Shown piece by piece: positions 25,280-34,759 of a stretch of DNA of 64,000 bases. Below the pieces are notes generated by a model. That model was not told the origin of the DNA and did not search any database. It saw nothing but the letters and a program-made list of their open reading frames with translations. Positions within the stretch are counted from its first letter, which is position 1. Each line of letters begins with the position of its first letter. The translations under genes and the position numbers were made by a program. The stretch is from Nesterenkonia muleiensis (GTDB lineage: Bacteria > Actinomycetota > Actinomycetes > Actinomycetales > Micrococcaceae). The stretch is taken from positions 124,001 through 188,000 of the forward strand of contig NZ_QWLD01000056.1 of the NCBI RefSeq assembly GCF_003600155.1, written 5' to 3'.

Positions 25280-25561
25280 TCAGCGTTCTCCCGCCGGTTC
25301 GATGTCATAGGTGGTGCTCCGCCGTCGCATCATCTTCTCCACCGTCAGCCATGCTGTGGCTCCCAGTGTGACCGCCGGCAGGCAGAGCACCAACGTGATA
25401 TAGCCCAGTGAGGCGCCACGCGAGTAGTTGGGGTCTTGGGGAGTGGAATACACCAGGACGACTGCCGCGGTGAACGCTACCGCCGCTGCGCCGACCATGA
25501 ACGGCAGAAGCTTGGGGGCGCGGCGAACGCTCACCTGACGGTGCTGCGTGCTTGGGGGCAT
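25280..25561 (-). CDS. Small two-helix membrane protein upstream of purF
   Basis: The 93-residue product has two hydrophobic segments (LLPFMVGAAAVAFTAAVVLVY and LGYITLVLCLPAVTLGATAW) with a PQDPNYSRG loop between and a basic tail. Similar small proteins often precede purF in Micrococcaceae, but their function is unknown. It ends 2 bp before purF begins and is the first gene of the purF-purM operon. The start is supported by a -10 box 7 nt upstream and no ribosome binding site. Confidence 0.7.
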   Translation of the reverse strand: MPPSTQHRQVSVRRAPKLLPFMVGAAAVAFTAAVVLVYSTPQDPNYSRGASLGYITLVLCLPAVTLGATAWLTVEKMMRRRSTTYDIEPAGER

Positions 25562-25568
25562 AGAGACG

Positions 25569-25574
25569 ATTCTA
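25569..25574 (-). promoter_or_regulatory. -10 box for leaderless purF operon transcript
   Basis: On the minus strand TAGAAT is followed by 7 nt and the ATG at 25561. The spacing predicts that the mRNA of the membrane protein-purF-purM operon begins at or next to the start codon. Confidence 0.55.
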
Positions 25575-25625
25575 CTGCGCTGGCGCTCTAACCCTCAATC
25601 GCCTCGAAAATCTGGACGCGGGTGC

Positions 25626-26051
25626 TCATCCGGCGATCCGCAGCAGCGGCAGATGGACTGAGAGGTCGGCACGGGTACCAGAGGCAGTGATGCTGCCCGC
25701 CTGGTGGGCTGCAGCCCAGCTGATGCCTCCGGTGGCCAGCCTCAACCACGTGGTCGGATCGATCTCGATCACATTCGGCGGGGTGCCGCGGGTGTGGCTA
25801 GGACCTTCTACGCACTGGGTGACGCCGAAAGGCGGAACCCGGACCTCCACCGAGTGCCCAGGTGCGCGTTCGGTTAGCTCCTCCAAAAGATAACGCACAG
25901 CGGTGGCAAGTGTCCGGCGGTCAGGGGAGTGCCCGGCATCGTGCCGCTGGCCCCACGTCCGCACCGCAGCCTGACCGTCCTGAGCGGCAATCCGGCGTCG
26001 TGCCACAGTGCGCTTCTCCTTTTCAGTGGTTTTGGGGAAATCAGCAAGCAT
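25626..26051 (-). CDS. Sterol carrier-like family protein
   Basis: The 141-residue product carries the pattern ARRRIAAQDGQAAVRTW, TLATAVRYLLEELTERAPGHSVEVRVPPFG, GPSHTRGTPPNVIEIDPTTWLRLA and SASGTRADLS-like ending, which belongs to the actinobacterial sterol carrier family (SCP-like fold, presumed lipid or hydrophobic ligand binder of unknown function). The ATG at 26051 is chosen over an upstream ATG because the extra 37 residues would run into the asparaginase-type gene and are not family-like. It lies 64 bp after that gene in the same direction. Confidence 0.8.
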   Translation of the reverse strand: MLADFPKTTEKEKRTVARRRIAAQDGQAAVRTWGQRHDAGHSPDRRTLATAVRYLLEELTERAPGHSVEVRVPPFGVTQCVEGPSHTRGTPPNVIEIDPTTWLRLATGGISWAAAHQAGSITASGTRADLSVHLPLLRIAG

Positions 26052-26115
26052 CCTAGAGGACCCTGAAATCCCAACAAGGGCCTGGTATTTCCTTTGGACG
26101 GATCGGGGGCAGGTC

Positions 26116-27144
26116 TCAGAGTGCTGAGGCCACGCTCTCTGAGACGCGCAGTTCACCGGCAAGCAGTTGGTCAGCGCCGCCGGTGATCGGTTTGACCAGG
26201 ATCTTCAACACCCGCTCGAGATCATGGAGCTCGACTTTGCCGGCGGCAGCCAACAGGCTCAGCGCCACCAGATGGTTGGGCCGCGAGGAGCCGTCGAGGG
26301 TCTTGACCGCAACGGTTGTGCCGTCGCCAGCGGCCACCACCAGTACGCCCTCAGCCCCGGACTTGGCCAGCAGCCCGAGCTGCTCAGTGACCACCGTGTC
26401 TGATTCACCCTCCCCGCGGACCGCCCAGGGGTAGTCGAGCATGGCCTGGGCCACGGTGAAGGCGTGCACCTCAGCCTCCCGGCGGCTCAGCGAGGAAGTC
26501 ATCCGCCCGATGCCGCGGGCCAGGGCCGTCAGGCTCATGGCAGCCGCCGGCGCCCCGCAACCGTCGACTCCCGTGGCCGCAGGTTCCTCGCCGCAGTATT
26601 CGGCATACACCTGATTGACCACCTGCTGGACCGGATGGTCGGGCTCTGCATAGGTGGCCAGGCGTGAACCCTGGGTCCGTGCGGCGGCAAGGAAAGCTGC
26701 ATGCTTGCCCGAACAGTTGAACGCCAGCGCGGTCTTGCCCCGCCCAGCCTGAAGGTGAGTTCGCAGGTCAGCGCTGTGTCCCGGATATGCCGCGGGGCAC
26801 CTCAGATAGGACTCATCCAGCCGTTCCTTAGCCAGTGTGGCGGCGGCCAGGTCCTGGTGCCGTGGTGAGCCCACGTGCGATCCGCAGGCCAGAGCCACGG
26901 CTTCGGGGCTGATCAGCGCACCTGCTCGCAGCGAGGCAACAGCCTGCAGCGGTTTAAGCGCAGAGCGGGGAAACATCGGCTTCTGCACGGCGCCGAGACT
27001 TTGCAGAACGGTGCCGTCGGGGGCGATGAGTACCGCTGATCCGATGTGGCGGGATTCAATGATCCCTCCCCGGGTCACCACCGCCAGCTCAGCAGATTCC
27101 GATGCAGTGGGTGTATGCAGAACGGTGGTGGAGGTTCCTGTCAT
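26116..27144 (-). CDS. Asparaginase of the Rhizobium type II family
   Basis: The 342-residue protein matches the thermolabile Rhizobium etli-type asparaginase family rather than the bacterial type I/II enzymes: ELAVVTRGGIIESRHIGSAV, FPRSALKPLQA, CGSHVGSPRH, FNCSGKHAAFLAA and GVDGCGAPAAAMSL are visible. The conserved Ser-Lys pair (RSALKP) and the Cys residues of the metal-binding site in that family are present (ALACGSH, VDGCGAP). It should hydrolyse asparagine to aspartate and ammonia in the cytoplasm. A -10 box lies 6 nt before the ATG. Confidence 0.88.
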   Translation of the reverse strand: MTGTSTTVLHTPTASESAELAVVTRGGIIESRHIGSAVLIAPDGTVLQSLGAVQKPMFPRSALKPLQAVASLRAGALISPEAVALACGSHVGSPRHQDLAAATLAKERLDESYLRCPAAYPGHSADLRTHLQAGRGKTALAFNCSGKHAAFLAAARTQGSRLATYAEPDHPVQQVVNQVYAEYCGEEPAATGVDGCGAPAAAMSLTALARGIGRMTSSLSRREAEVHAFTVAQAMLDYPWAVRGEGESDTVVTEQLGLLAKSGAEGVLVVAAGDGTTVAVKTLDGSSRPNHLVALSLLAAAGKVELHDLERVLKILVKPITGGADQLLAGELRVSESVASAL

Positions 27145-27150
27145 GGAGCC

Positions 27151-27156
27151 AGTCTA
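27151..27156 (-). promoter_or_regulatory. -10 box for leaderless asparaginase transcript
   Basis: On the minus strand TAGACT is followed by 6 nt and the ATG at 27144, with no ribosome binding site between. The rest of the gap 27157-27299 shows no recognised feature. Confidence 0.5.
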
Positions 27157-27299
27157 CGGGTGTGATTTTGTCCGCTGCAGGACCAAGAGCAACTTACCCG
27201 GGTCCAGGGCGCGGTACTGGTGGGCGGTGATTCTCGTCTGACCTGCCGGGGTACCGACTGTGCGGTTCAAGGGTCCATCAAGGGTTTGGTGCGTGCATC

Positions 27300-28049
27300 T
27301 TAGGGGTGGTTCACAGGTTGAATGTCCGTGAGGATTCGGTCAGGATTCGGGTCCAGTCTTGGGGGGGAGGGGTGATGGCCCATCGGGTCCAGTTCCACAA
27401 GTTTCGCGTTCGGGGCCGCTTTCGCCAGCCGTTTCCCCTGCCCTGGCGGAGCCATCGAATCCTGCCTCCCTGTGACGATGAGCATCGGGTGAACCAGGCT
27501 CTGGGCATGGGTCAACGGGGACGAATCTCGCCACTGGGTGGCCTGCAACGTGGCGTCCAGATATCGCCGAACGCCTCCGTAGGCGGTATCACGGTAGAAC
27601 GAGATGAGCTCGCTTGGAGCATTCACTACTGTCAGTCCAGCAAGTTCGTCCTGCTCTTCTTCCGCTGCGGCCAATGCCGCCATGAGCCCGCCCATCGAGA
27701 ACCCCAGCAACACGATGGATGAAACACGCGGTTGTCCTCTGATCCAGGTAAGAACACGGCCGATGTCCTGTGCTGCGCTGAGGCCGTAATCGTCGACTCC
27801 GCTGGAACCTGGCCATCCGCGCATCGAGATGCTGACCGCATGCCAGGAGCGGGAACGCACCTGATGAGCCACCGGTGCCATCGTCGAGGCGTCTTCGCCC
27901 CAGCCGTGCAATAGCAGAATCGCCGGAGCGATGCTGTCATCCCACCATGTGTACCCGCCAAGCTCTACATCGCCCACATCGAGGGTGACCGGTAGAGCCC
28001 CGCCAATGTCGGGCAGGTGGTTCAGTGCCACCATCGCGCCCTTCTGCAT
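27300..28049 (-). CDS. Alpha/beta-fold hydrolase
   Basis: The 249-residue protein has LLLHGWGED near residue 50, the nucleophile elbow LGFSMGGLMA, the acid in VTGRQDSMAPP and the catalytic His in MGHHPSPP, a full Ser-Asp-His triad. It is a single-domain esterase or lipase-like enzyme with unknown substrate. It is followed at 27299 by an intergenic stretch and is transcribed separately from the asparaginase-type gene. The N-terminal start is uncertain by a few residues (a second ATG is five codons in). Confidence 0.82.
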   Translation of the reverse strand: MQKGAMVALNHLPDIGGALPVTLDVGDVELGGYTWWDDSIAPAILLLHGWGEDASTMAPVAHQVRSRSWHAVSISMRGWPGSSGVDDYGLSAAQDIGRVLTWIRGQPRVSSIVLLGFSMGGLMAALAAAEEEQDELAGLTVVNAPSELISFYRDTAYGGVRRYLDATLQATQWRDSSPLTHAQSLVHPMLIVTGRQDSMAPPGQGKRLAKAAPNAKLVELDPMGHHPSPPRLDPNPDRILTDIQPVNHP

Positions 28050-28534
28050 GCAGGTCTCATAGGATCGATCCTCTCATCGCGAGCACACAATGCAGCGGGA
28101 TCTTCGAGACGAACGCACCTTCGCAACATGCACTGAACAGTTATCGACGGCCTATAGGCATTCGGTCCCCCGGACGGCAGATCGACGTCCTGGAACGACA
28201 CTAGCCGGGCCAGCACCCGCAGAGGCAACTGTGCGGCTGTGGTGAGCACTGTGGAGGCACAGTGACGTTCGTGATTCTTGAAATCTCTTAAGCCGTTGAG
28301 AAGGTGCCCTATGTTCCGATTCAGTTAACCGAATGTAAACAGCTCATCAAAACTCCCTCCCAAACCGCCAATTCATACAGAGTAAGACACGCAACTGGCC
28401 TTAAAGACTGTTGAATCGGGGCCTGGTGGGGTGTTTCACCGTGAATATACGCTTTTTCTAGCCCTATCCGCACCAGAGTTTTCCGTCTACGACGATCCCC
28501 CTGCGGGTCCACGACGACCACGAAGAGAGCAGCC
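28050..28534. other. 485-bp gene-free region between divergent genes
   Basis: No open reading frame with family features was seen in either strand. The stretch is AT-richer near 28260-28480 and must hold the promoters of the hydrolase (leftward) and the purine permease (rightward). One 16-bp imperfect palindrome is described separately. No purine riboswitch structure was recognised. Confidence 0.6.
28319..28334. promoter_or_regulatory. 16-bp palindrome upstream of the purine permease
   Basis: ATTCAGTTAACCGAAT pairs at 7 of 8 positions around a GTTAAC centre. It lies about 200 bp before the permease ATG. It could be a PucR or other operator; no second copy was seen in the group. Confidence 0.35.
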
Positions 28535-30544
28535 ATGACAGTCAAGAAATCCACAGACGAGATATCGCCCAAGGGCGGGTCCCGGCGCGTACATCCGGTG
28601 GACCAGGTCCCTCCCACACCCAAGCTGTTGACCTATGGTTTCCAGCATGTCGCAGCGTTCTACGCCGGCGCTGTGATCGTTCCACTGATCATCGGTGGGG
28701 CACTGGGGGTCTCCGGGGATGACATGATCCGCCTCATTCAGGCCGATCTGCTCACCTGCGGAATAGCATCGCTCCTGCAGGCTGTCGGAATTCGCATCGG
28801 TAAGTTCCGCATCGGTGTGCAGCTGCCCTTGCTGCAAGGGGTGGCATTCGCCGGCGTCGCGCCGATCATCACCATCGGTTTCATGGCCGGAGGCGGCTCT
28901 GAATCTCTGCCGCTCATCTTCGGCTCAGTGATCATCGGCGGGATTGTCTTCTTCCTCGTCGCTCCGTTCATCGCCAGACTCGTGAGGTTCTTTCCTCCTG
29001 TGGTCACCGGCTCGGTGCTGACCATCATCGGCATCACGTTGCTGCCGGTCGCCGCGAACCATGCCATCGGAGGGCAGCTCGGACTGCCCGGCTTCGACTG
29101 GTCCTATGACGTGATGGGGGCCTCTCCCGGGGGTCACGGGGACCCCACCAGTTCGACGAACCTTGCCTTCGCTGTCGGAACCATCCTCTTCATCCTGTTG
29201 CTTCAGCGATTCTTCAAGGGCTTTATGTCCACCATCGCGGTGCTCCTGGGCCTGATCGCCGGTTCTGCAGCGTGGTACATCGTCCATCCCCACGAGGACT
29301 GGTCGAGTGTGACCGAGGCAAGCTGGTTCTGGTTTGCGACTCCATTTCACTTCGGAGCGCCAGAGTTTGCCATCATCCCCAGCCTGCTGATCGTTCTGGT
29401 CATGATGATCACCGCCATTGAGACGGTCGGCAGTCTTTACGCCACCGGCGACATTGTCGGCAAAAGGATCAAGAAGCAGGACATCTCCGCCGCGCTACGA
29501 GCAGATGGCGTCTCTACTGTGCTTGGCGGATCTATGGGATCGTTCCCCTATACCTGCTTCGCCGAGAACATCGGTCTGGTCCGGGTCACTGGCGTGAAGA
29601 GCCGGTGGATCGTCGCAGTTGCCGGTGGATTCATGATCATCCTGGGGCTCTTCCCGAAAGCCGCCGCTCTGGTGGGAATGATTCCCGAGCCAGTCCTTGG
29701 CGGAGCTGCTCTCATTCTCTTCGCCGCTGTTGCGATCGTGGGGATTCAGACCTTGTCCACGGTGAACTTCAATGACCACCGCAACCTGGTGGTGGCCGGT
29801 ACATCGATCGCCATGGGTGCCTATGTGATGGCATTCCCCGCGGTGGAAGAGGCTGTCCCTACCTGGCTCTCCTGGTACTTCTCCGGCGGTATCGCCGCCG
29901 GTGCATTCACCGCTCTGCTGCTGAACATCCTCTTCTTCCACATCGGTGGGAAGAAGGGCCCGGCCGTCACCACGGACGCCAGCGGTGAACGAGTCCATCT
30001 GGCCGAAATCAATGAGATGACCGAAGAGCAGTTTGAGAAGACGTTCGACTACGTCGTCCAGGGCAGCAAGTCGACTCTCGAGGCTGCGTATTCACTGCGT
30101 CCGTACAAGTCGGCATCTGCCCTGGGAGAAGCATTCCAGGACGCTCTGCTCACAGCGAATGAGGCCCAGCAGAATGAACTGCTGCAGTCCTTCCCGGATC
30201 TCGGGGCAGAGGAGTCCGAGGGAAACTATCTCGCCAGAGAGCACGGTGAGAGAGCCCTGGGGAACCTCCAAGAGGATGAGCACAATGACATTGTCGAGCT
30301 TGCCACGACCTATCGGGGCAAGTTCGGGTTCCCCTTGATCGTCTCCGCACGAGACCACGACCGGTTCGACCAGCTCTTACGCTCCGGGTGGACCAGAATG
30401 GACAACTCATTCACCACGGAGCGCCAGGCGGCACTGATCGAGATATCCAAAATCGTCAACTACCGCTACGAGCAGCTCGTTGCCGAAGCTAACCCTATTT
30501 CGAGTGCGCGTTTCGGCCGTTTCGACGAGCTGGAAAGTCAGTAG
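28535..30544 (+). CDS. NCS2 purine permease fused to a degenerate OHCU-decarboxylase (UraD) domain
   Basis: The first about 480 residues form a 12 to 14 helix xanthine/urate permease of the NCS2 family (LLTYGFQHVAAFYAGAVIVP, GVQLPLLQGVAF, and the AIETVGSLYATGD to GGSMGSFPYTCFAENIGLV core). The last about 190 residues resemble UraD, which decarboxylates OHCU in urate breakdown: INEMTEEQFEKTFDYVVQGS, YRGKFGFPLIVSARDHDRF and KIVNYRYEQLV. In UraD the catalytic His lies in an HPDL motif; here the sequence is SFPDLG with Phe at residue 553, so the domain is probably inactive or altered. It is followed 10 bp later by guanine deaminase. Confidence 0.85.
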   Translation: MTVKKSTDEISPKGGSRRVHPVDQVPPTPKLLTYGFQHVAAFYAGAVIVPLIIGGALGVSGDDMIRLIQADLLTCGIASLLQAVGIRIGKFRIGVQLPLLQGVAFAGVAPIITIGFMAGGGSESLPLIFGSVIIGGIVFFLVAPFIARLVRFFPPVVTGSVLTIIGITLLPVAANHAIGGQLGLPGFDWSYDVMGASPGGHGDPTSSTNLAFAVGTILFILLLQRFFKGFMSTIAVLLGLIAGSAAWYIVHPHEDWSSVTEASWFWFATPFHFGAPEFAIIPSLLIVLVMMITAIETVGSLYATGDIVGKRIKKQDISAALRADGVSTVLGGSMGSFPYTCFAENIGLVRVTGVKSRWIVAVAGGFMIILGLFPKAAALVGMIPEPVLGGAALILFAAVAIVGIQTLSTVNFNDHRNLVVAGTSIAMGAYVMAFPAVEEAVPTWLSWYFSGGIAAGAFTALLLNILFFHIGGKKGPAVTTDASGERVHLAEINEMTEEQFEKTFDYVVQGSKSTLEAAYSLRPYKSASALGEAFQDALLTANEAQQNELLQSFPDLGAEESEGNYLAREHGERALGNLQEDEHNDIVELATTYRGKFGFPLIVSARDHDRFDQLLRSGWTRMDNSFTTERQAALIEISKIVNYRYEQLVAEANPISSARFGRFDELESQ

Positions 30545-30554
30545 AAGGAACGTC

Positions 30555-31949
30555 ATGCGAACGTACCGCGGTCATCTCTTCCACATCACCGGCTCACCGT
30601 CTCTCGAAGATGTTGCCGACCATCTCGTGTCGATTCCCGATGGCGCTCTTGTGATCGCAGATCAGGGCACCATCGAATGGATCGGGCCGTTCGACTCATT
30701 GCCAGAGGTGTACGGCTCTGCACCATTGACAGACACCGGCGGGTTCATCCTGCCGGGCTTCGTCGACACCCATATCCACTTCCCGCAGACATACTCAACA
30801 CAGGCGTTCGGCGGTGGTCAGCTGCTTGAATGGCTTGATCAGAGCATCTTCCCGGCCGAAGCACAGCTGGCAGATGATAGCCTTGCGGACCAGGTGGCCA
30901 GTGACTTTGTCAGGCGGCGGATCACCTCAGGTACGACTGCTGCCATGGTGGTCGGCTCAGCCTTTCCCGGTGCGCAGGACGCCCTGTTCCAGAGGAGCCT
31001 CGCAGCTGGTCTGCGTGTGGTGAGTGGCCGTGGTGTCCAAACGGTGGGGCCCCCTTCAGCAGGTGCACTTCTCACCGGTGAAGATGAAGCCATCCAGCTG
31101 GTGGAGGAGGAGATCACGCGCTGGCACGCTGTGGACACGGGGGATCATACAACTGCTCTGGTTCAGGTGGCCGTCGTGCCCAGGTTCAGCCTCTCGGTCA
31201 CGCCACGCACGCTGGAAGCGCTCGGTGAGCTTTATGCCGGCGTCCGCGATCAGGGAGTCTATTTTCATTCCCACCTCAACGAGAACAACCGACCTGGGGA
31301 TGGGGAGATTGCTGCGGTGCTGGCTCAGTACGGGGTGAGCAGCTACCTGGATACCTACGATGGCAAGTTCCTGCCCGGATCAGCTGCGGGCGGCCGATCA
31401 CTCTTGGGCAGGCGGAGCATCATGGCACATGCCGTGCACTGCCAGGACTCGGAACTGAGCCGAATGGCTGAAACGGGAACGTCGATCGCCCACTGCCCCA
31501 CCTCTCAGCTGTACCTCGGATCAGGCACGATGCCGTGGCGGCGTTCTGCAGCGAAAGGAGTCACTATTGCCCTGGGCACCGATGTCGGGGCCGGGGACGA
31601 ATGGCTGATCCCCCGGGTGCTCGGTGACTGCTACAAGGTTCACCTCTCCGAGTCCGGCGATGCAGGCATTGCGCTGGGCCCAGCCGAACTCCTGCACACC
31701 GCCACGCTTGCCGGAGCACGTGCCCTGGATATGGAGGAGCGGTTCGGCAATCTCGACCTGGGCAAGGACGCCGACTTCATCGTCGTCGACCCGCAGAGAT
31801 GGGAGCCACTGGCCCAGGTGATTGAACACGGCGTGCGCTCTGATGATGCGGCACTGGCAACACAGCAGCTCTTGTTCACTCTTCTCCTGGGGCTGCGGGA
31901 ACCGGCTATCGCCGAGGTCTATGTCCAAGGCCGCAGGGTCCAGGCCTAG
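30555..31949 (+). CDS. guaD: Guanine deaminase
   Basis: This amidohydrolase turns guanine into xanthine. The 464-residue product has the metal-binding GFVDTHIHFPQT, the GuaD-type YFHSHLNENN, the zinc His in IMAHAVHCQDSE, SIAHCPTSQLYLGSG and the catalytic Asp in GTDVGAGDEW. The family often shows PQ after the HIHF motif, as here. AAGGAAC precedes the ATG at 30555, 10 bp after the permease. It ends 11 bp before the convergent pucR. Confidence 0.93.
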   Translation: MRTYRGHLFHITGSPSLEDVADHLVSIPDGALVIADQGTIEWIGPFDSLPEVYGSAPLTDTGGFILPGFVDTHIHFPQTYSTQAFGGGQLLEWLDQSIFPAEAQLADDSLADQVASDFVRRRITSGTTAAMVVGSAFPGAQDALFQRSLAAGLRVVSGRGVQTVGPPSAGALLTGEDEAIQLVEEEITRWHAVDTGDHTTALVQVAVVPRFSLSVTPRTLEALGELYAGVRDQGVYFHSHLNENNRPGDGEIAAVLAQYGVSSYLDTYDGKFLPGSAAGGRSLLGRRSIMAHAVHCQDSELSRMAETGTSIAHCPTSQLYLGSGTMPWRRSAAKGVTIALGTDVGAGDEWLIPRVLGDCYKVHLSESGDAGIALGPAELLHTATLAGARALDMEERFGNLDLGKDADFIVVDPQRWEPLAQVIEHGVRSDDAALATQQLLFTLLLGLREPAIAEVYVQGRRVQA

Positions 31950-31960
31950 AAGCCGCAGGG

Positions 31961-33547
31961 TTACATCAGCTTCAGCGCCAGATAGAGGTCCGTTCGGTCA
32001 GCATTGTTGCTCAGGTCCTTGTTCGTGATCTTCTCCACCCTCGCGATGCGATACCGAAGCGAGTTCACATGAAGATGCATGGCTTCCGCAGTGCGGACCC
32101 ATGAGCAGTCACAGTCGAGAAAGGTACGGAGTGTGGCCACAAGCTCTCCTCGGTAACGGGCATCATGAGCAATCAGGTCCTTCATGATGGAATCGACGAA
32201 AACCCGCCGCAACGGATCGGGAACCGCAGCCAGAAGCATCGTCGAGGACATGGTACTTGTGCTGTCCCGTATCACCAGCGATGTGGTCGGCTCAGTCTCG
32301 GCGGCAGCCAGTTGCAGACAGTAGCGGGCGATTCGCAGGGCACCGCCCAACTGATGAGAGCCGGCAGAAGCACTGATGCCCACCTGCAGGGTCCCCAGCT
32401 CAGTGCAGGTAGTGGCCAGCAGAGTGAGCGCCTTGGTGAACACCTGCACGGGCTCGGCGCCAACATAGGGTGGTGCGTCAATCGACTTGGCAGGAAGAAT
32501 CACGATGACGTGCTCCTCAGCCTCTGTGGCCACAATGGTGCCGGGAACATGCTCGGCGGCATCCGCCAGAACCCAAAAAGCAAGGTCCTGGAGGTCGTCC
32601 CGGCTATTTCTGTCGAAAGCCCCAGCGAGGACGTAGAACTGGTCTGAGTCCTCCATTCCAGCATGACGGCGGTACACCGCCAACTCCGGTCCCTCGTGGT
32701 CGCCGGCAATGAGTTGAACCAGGCGGTTGGCGGAGGCGTTCGTCGAGTCGCGCAAGCTGCCCCTGTGCTGGACCCGGTACAGACCCACGACTGCCGCCAG
32801 CTCTCGGACGGTGTCGAGAACGGTCGGATGCCACTGCCGCCAATCGCCGCTGACAACCAAGAACCAGCCGGTTGCTTGATGCTCGCCGGTTCCGGTGATC
32901 ATCAGGGCGCTTATGGGCTCACCGCGCGAATCGGCGAAGGTGAAGGGGGATTGATCTGAGGATATGGCCTCATGCAGAAGTGCGGCAGTCTCGTTCTGTG
33001 AAAGGGGCGTCGGACTGAGCACAACTTGCCGGCCGGAGGCCGTGATCACCCAGACGGCTCGCCCGAGGTCATCGGCTGAGCGGGTGATGAGCTCATCCAG
33101 CATCTGACCGCGGTAGACATCGGTGAGAAGATCTCGTTGGCGGATGAGACCAGCTGCCAAGTGGTCCACTCGTTTGCTGGCCAGGGCGTCAGAGACAAAC
33201 GCAGTGATCGAGGCAAAAGACACCTCCGCGGGAACAGAGAACAGCGGGAGCCTGTGCCGATGGCAGGCTGCTACGACATCGTCGGGAACATATCCCAGAA
33301 GTCCCTCGCCGGCGAACAGCGCAATTGCTCCTGCGTTGGCCACTCTCCCCACGAAAGCATCACTGTCTCCGGGGTTCCTCCGCCACACCATGCCGGTCAT
33401 GACCAGTTGGCCGCGCGAGAGATAACGACCCGGATCAAGCAGGTCAGTGGTGTATGTCCAGTTCACCTCTCGTTCAGGTGCCCCGTCGACCGAGTAGAGG
33501 GTACGGATGCGCAGCTGGCGAGCATCAAGCAGCTCCTGCAGCTTCAT
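31961..33547 (-). CDS. PucR family transcriptional regulator
   Basis: The 528-residue protein has an N-terminal PucR ligand domain (about residues 1-125, LQELLDARQLRIRTL then DAFVGRVANAGAIALFAGEGLLGYVPDD), a GGDEF-like middle and the C-terminal PucR helix-turn-helix FLDCDCSWVRTAEAMHLHVNSLRYRIARVEKI. PucR of Bacillus controls purine use, and this gene converges on guaD and the purine permease, so it is the likely regulator of that group. Divergently it faces the acetoin reductase gene across a 382-bp gap with palindromes. Confidence 0.9.
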   Translation of the reverse strand: MKLQELLDARQLRIRTLYSVDGAPEREVNWTYTTDLLDPGRYLSRGQLVMTGMVWRRNPGDSDAFVGRVANAGAIALFAGEGLLGYVPDDVVAACHRHRLPLFSVPAEVSFASITAFVSDALASKRVDHLAAGLIRQRDLLTDVYRGQMLDELITRSADDLGRAVWVITASGRQVVLSPTPLSQNETAALLHEAISSDQSPFTFADSRGEPISALMITGTGEHQATGWFLVVSGDWRQWHPTVLDTVRELAAVVGLYRVQHRGSLRDSTNASANRLVQLIAGDHEGPELAVYRRHAGMEDSDQFYVLAGAFDRNSRDDLQDLAFWVLADAAEHVPGTIVATEAEEHVIVILPAKSIDAPPYVGAEPVQVFTKALTLLATTCTELGTLQVGISASAGSHQLGGALRIARYCLQLAAAETEPTTSLVIRDSTSTMSSTMLLAAVPDPLRRVFVDSIMKDLIAHDARYRGELVATLRTFLDCDCSWVRTAEAMHLHVNSLRYRIARVEKITNKDLSNNADRTDLYLALKLM

Positions 33548-33702
33548 TGCTCAACTCCTGCGGCAGGCAGGGTCCGGGGGGCGGCTCGCAAGGAGCGGGA
33601 TGCGACTTAGGTGCTCGGCCATATGCGACTCCGTCTACAGTGCTGTGATCTCTCAATCGTAGCGCGGGCGGGGGAGATGTCCGAGCGGGACCGCGTGTGC
33701 TT

Positions 33703-33726
33703 CAGGTCATACCTGACCTGGGTATG
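33703..33726. promoter_or_regulatory. Overlapping inverted repeats, possible operator
   Basis: CAGGTCA (33703-33709) and TGACCTG (33714-33720) are perfect 7-bp arms around a 4-nt spacer. CATACC (33708-33713) and GGTATG (33721-33726) form a second inverted repeat that overlaps the first. This nested symmetry in a divergent gap suggests competing regulators, or one regulator with two modes of binding. Confidence 0.5.
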
Positions 33727-33814
33727 TAAACCGGCCAGTGCCCTGCCGGTCATCGACGACCCGGCTTGGTGTCCACCTCACGATGCTTACGCCTTCAAAG
33801 AGGTGACAGGGAAT

Positions 33815-33834
33815 ATATTTCAATTTTGAAATAT
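33815..33834. promoter_or_regulatory. Perfect 20-bp AT-rich palindrome before budC
   Basis: ATATTTCAATTTTGAAATAT has two 9-bp arms around a 2-nt centre. It lies about 95 bp before the acetoin reductase ATG. Its TTTCAA/TTGAAA arms recall operator O3 of the catabolic island but the spacing is 2 instead of 7, so it is a different site. Confidence 0.45.
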
Positions 33835-33881
33835 TGTGAGTAGTGCGGCTGACGAGACTTCACCGGACACCATGCCCGTGA

Positions 33882-34715
<834 letters not shown>

Positions 34716-34747
34716 ATCGTTACGTCCGAATCCCACCCGGTCTGAAT

Positions 34748-34753
34748 TAGGCT
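34748..34753 (+). promoter_or_regulatory. -10 box for leaderless purD transcript
   Basis: TAGGCT is followed by 6 nt and the GTG at 34760. No ribosome binding site is present, so the purD-purC mRNA probably starts at the GTG. Confidence 0.55.
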
Positions 34754-34759
34754 GGAGCC

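Noticed and set aside
25592-25606. 15-nt match with the purC insert taken as a second copy of that element
   Set aside because: The match does not extend to the hairpin or the ends, and a 15-nt match can occur by chance in 64 kb of biased sequence; kept only as a note.
27157-27299. Possible transposase remnant between the asparaginase and hydrolase genes
   Set aside because: A short minus-strand open frame exists but no transposase motif or terminal inverted repeat was recognised.
28050-28534. Possible purine riboswitch before the permease
   Set aside because: No conserved purine aptamer junction sequences or paired stems were found; only a short palindrome is visible.
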